Shown: piece after piece, positions 6,544 through 8,330 of the stretch | Numbering within the stretch: position 1 is the stretch's first letter | Layout: every line of letters begins with the position of its first letter | Source of the DNA: Rhodothermia bacterium | Lineage (GTDB): Bacteria; Bacteroidota; Rhodothermia; Rhodothermales; JABDKH01 | DNA length: 8,330 nucleotides | Assembly (NCBI GenBank): GCA_018679295.1 | Contig: JAHHLP010000348.1 | Span: forward strand, 1 to 8,330 | Direction of reading: 5' to 3' | Translations under genes and position numbers: made by a program | The notes under the pieces: generated by a model | The model's input: only the letters and a program-made list of their open reading frames with translations | What the model was told of the DNA's origin: nothing | Database searches by the model: none

Positions 6544-7905
6544 ATGATGCGGCACAAGCTACAACCCGCGATAGACTACTATCATCAGCTGATGACGCGC
6601 GATCTGGACGAAGCGGACGCGCAGCTGAAACAGCTCGAGGAGATGCAGCGGGAACGGCGTGCGCTGTTCGGTGACCGCGTGATGGCAAGGAGCCTCCGGC
6701 CAACGTTCCTGACGGAAGATTTCTACACGGAAGTACAGGACGTCGTATACCTCATACGCCAGGCGGTGCTTCGGCTGGCCGCGCAGTTCTTCAACGATCG
6801 CCGCGTGCTCACTCACGAGCTCGGCCTCGAGGAGTGGGAGATCGAACTCGCGTCGATTCCGACCAACGTGATCCGGCTTTCAGCTACCGCGAGAATGGAC
6901 TCGTTCGTCACCGAGAACTCGTTCCGGTTTGTCGAGATCAACGCGGAGTCGCCCGCCGGCATTGCATACATGAAGGAGCTTGCAGACATCTACCGGGAAC
7001 TGCCAATCTTCAAGGAGTTTGAGCAGCGCTATCCGGTCAGGTTCGTATCGCCGCTGGAGCACACCATTGCCGGACTTGTACAGATCTACCATGAACAGTT
7101 TGACGGCCGTGAGGAGATGCCGGCCTTCGCGATCGTGGACCACCTGGATGTGCCTACGATACACGAGTTTCATTTGGTAAAAGAATACCTCGAACGACAC
7201 GGCTACCCATGCGAGATCGTGGATCCGCGGTCACTCGAGTGCCGCGACGGGTGGATTTATGCAAACGGGCGTAAGATCGACGTCTTGTACCGGCGGCTGC
7301 TTCTGAACGAGTACTATGCCATGCGCGACGAGTGCAAGGCCTTTCTCGAGGGATACGAGGCAGGAAAGACCTGCTACCTGAATTCGTTCCGTACCAAGCT
7401 GGTGCATAAGAAAGCTATCTTCGCAATCCTGACCGACCCGAACTACACCCACATACTCTCGGACCGTCAGAGAGAGGTGATCGAGAAGCACATCCCGTGG
7501 ACCCGACTCCTGCGGGATTCGAAAACGACGTTCCGCGGCCTGCACGTGGAGCTTCTGGAGTTCATCCGTTCGAACCGCCGTCACTTCGTCATCAAGCCCA
7601 ACGATGAGTACGGCGGCAAGGGCGTCACGCTGGGCTTCGCGTCCTCCGAGGGAGAGTGGGACGTGGCCGTTAAAGATGGCCTGAAGCACGGTTACGTAGT
7701 CCAGGAGATCGTCGATATTCACAGGGAGCCGTTCCTGAACAAAGTAGGTGACTCGTGGGAGCTGGTGCCTTCCGTGGTCGACCTGGACCCCTACCTGAAC
7801 GGACCGCTGATGGGCGGATGCCTCGCACGGATCTCGGCAACAAACCTTGCCAATGTCACGGCCGGCGGCGGAAGTCTACCCACCTTCATACTTAGATACG
7901 CCTAG
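6544..7905 (+). CDS. Circularly permuted ATP-grasp-like protein
   Basis: 453 residues from the ATG at 6544; an ATG at 6547 is equally possible. GGTGAG at 6535-6540 gives better spacing to the second. A longer in-frame form from 6397 would overlap the upstream gene by over 100 bp and is unlikely. The N-terminal part has a charged helical segment (about 20-45), then 'FRFVEINAESPAGIAYM' (127-143), typical of the substrate/metal region of permuted and glutathionylspermidine-synthase-like ATP-grasp proteins. The ATP-binding loop comes late: 'FVIKPNDEYGGKGVTLG' (348-364) with K351, then 'VVQEIVDIHREPF' (385-397), 'VVDLDPYLNG' (411-420), and the closing 'GCLARISATNLANVTAGGGSLPTFIL' region (425-450) with R429 and N437 as probable metal/phosphate ligands. 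This motif order is the basis for the permuted call. It probably forms an amide bond; the substrate is unknown. The stop abuts the next gene's ATG with no gap. Confidence 0.85.
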   Translation: MMRHKLQPAIDYYHQLMTRDLDEADAQLKQLEEMQRERRALFGDRVMARSLRPTFLTEDFYTEVQDVVYLIRQAVLRLAAQFFNDRRVLTHELGLEEWEIELASIPTNVIRLSATARMDSFVTENSFRFVEINAESPAGIAYMKELADIYRELPIFKEFEQRYPVRFVSPLEHTIAGLVQIYHEQFDGREEMPAFAIVDHLDVPTIHEFHLVKEYLERHGYPCEIVDPRSLECRDGWIYANGRKIDVLYRRLLLNEYYAMRDECKAFLEGYEAGKTCYLNSFRTKLVHKKAIFAILTDPNYTHILSDRQREVIEKHIPWTRLLRDSKTTFRGLHVELLEFIRSNRRHFVIKPNDEYGGKGVTLGFASSEGEWDVAVKDGLKHGYVVQEIVDIHREPFLNKVGDSWELVPSVVDLDPYLNGPLMGGCLARISATNLANVTAGGGSLPTFILRYA

Positions 7906-8330
7906 ATGAACACCCCCACCCACGCGCCATTGAAGATCGCCGTCATTGATCTGTACAACGGCGAGGCAAATCAAGGCATGCGCTGCATACGCGAACTCAT
8001 CGAGGAGAACAGCGGCCGCTGGGAAGGAGTTGAGTTTGAGTACGAGGTTTTCGAGACGCGGCTGAGCAGCCACACGCCGTCACTGGATTTCGATGTCTAC
8101 ATATCGTCGGGAGGACCGGGTAGCCCGTTTGATGGTGTCGGCAAGGCATGGGAGAAGAACTACTACCAATGGCTGCGATCCGTTTGGAAACACAACACCT
8201 CCTCGGCGGGCCCCGCGAAGCACGCTTTCTTCATCTGTCACTCGTTTCAGATGATGGTTCGCTTCTTCCATCTCGGAGACGTGATAAGGCGACGTTCAGA
8301 ATCGTTTGGAATCTTTCCGGTACACAAGAC
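7906..8330 (+). CDS. Class I glutamine amidotransferase-like protein, N-terminal part, 3' end outside the window
   Basis: The first 141 codons of a GATase1-fold protein, which in this superfamily releases ammonia from glutamine for a partner ligase. It begins 'APLKIAVIDLYNGEANQGM' (7-25). 'DVYISSGGPGSP' has the GGPGSP oxyanion strand of triad-type amidotransferases (PabA, GuaA and related). 'FFICHSFQMMVRFF' is the nucleophile elbow, with the expected Cys at residue 111 and Q115. The usual C-x-G-x-Q is C-H-S-F-Q here, so the conserved glycine is Ser. The catalytic His and Glu would lie beyond the window. The N-terminal region carries extra helical, Trp/Tyr-rich sequence ('WEKNYYQWLRSVWK') not usual in PabA/TrpG, so it is unlikely to serve the pabB gene. 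The ATG directly follows the TAG of the preceding gene (TAGATG), implying tight translational coupling with the permuted ATP-grasp protein. Glutaminase activity is plausible but not assured. Confidence 0.85.
   Translation, partial: MNTPTHAPLKIAVIDLYNGEANQGMRCIRELIEENSGRWEGVEFEYEVFETRLSSHTPSLDFDVYISSGGPGSPFDGVGKAWEKNYYQWLRSVWKHNTSSAGPAKHAFFICHSFQMMVRFFHLGDVIRRRSESFGIFPVHK

Noticed and set aside
7231..7722. Open frame of 163 codons on the minus strand
   Set aside because: It is antisense to the permuted ATP-grasp gene. Composition is as expected from the complement of a GC-biased coding frame, and no domain is recognised.
7906..8330. Amidotransferase as the missing PabA partner of pabB
   Set aside because: It is on the opposite strand, in another transcription unit, with an atypical C-H-S-F-Q elbow and extra Trp/Tyr-rich sequence not found in PabA/TrpG.

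Overview
The window looks like chromosomal DNA from a free-living Gram-negative bacterium with a GC content in the upper fifties by eye. Shine-Dalgarno sequences are weak, genes are tightly packed with overlapping stop/start codons, and there are no mobile elements, CRISPR arrays, tRNA or rRNA genes. I cannot assign a taxon from sequence alone. A Rhodothermia/Bacteroidota-like or similar environmental lineage is a guess from the gene mix, not a result.

Layout. (1) Positions 1-1896, plus strand: the C-terminal part of a penicillin-acylase-family (S45, Ntn-hydrolase) protein, cut by the window edge, translationally coupled through an ATGA overlap to a complete BadF/BadG-type sugar or amino-sugar kinase. 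(2) Positions 1893-4639, minus strand, transcribed right to left: pabB (aminodeoxychorismate synthase component I), pabC (aminodeoxychorismate lyase, again ATGA-coupled) and a class-III-like polyphosphate kinase 2. This is a p-aminobenzoate/folate branch plus nucleotide rephosphorylation from polyphosphate. The ppk2 stop overlaps the stop of the BadF-type kinase gene in a tail-to-tail arrangement. (3) Positions 4640-4785: the only real intergenic gap. It is divergent, AT-rich next to pabB, and holds a 14-bp imperfect direct repeat spaced exactly 70 bp, the second copy abutting the next start codon. (4) Positions 4786-8330, plus strand: a compact four-gene run with an esterase-D-like alpha/beta hydrolase, a conventional ATP-grasp ligase, a circularly permuted ATP-grasp-like protein, and the N-terminal part of a class I glutamine amidotransferase-like protein. 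The run continues beyond the window.

The most interesting part is region 4. Two different ATP-grasp enzymes, a glutamine-amidotransferase-like protein and a serine hydrolase in one directon suggest a pathway that builds, and perhaps trims or releases, a small amide- or peptide-like compound. The product is unknown. The amidotransferase keeps the nucleophilic cysteine position but in an altered elbow (C-H-S-F-Q rather than C-x-G-x-Q). This gene combination resembles the broad class of amidoligase operons described by comparative genomics (ATP-grasp, glutamine-synthetase-like and amidotransferase modules), but I cannot name a characterised pathway for it.
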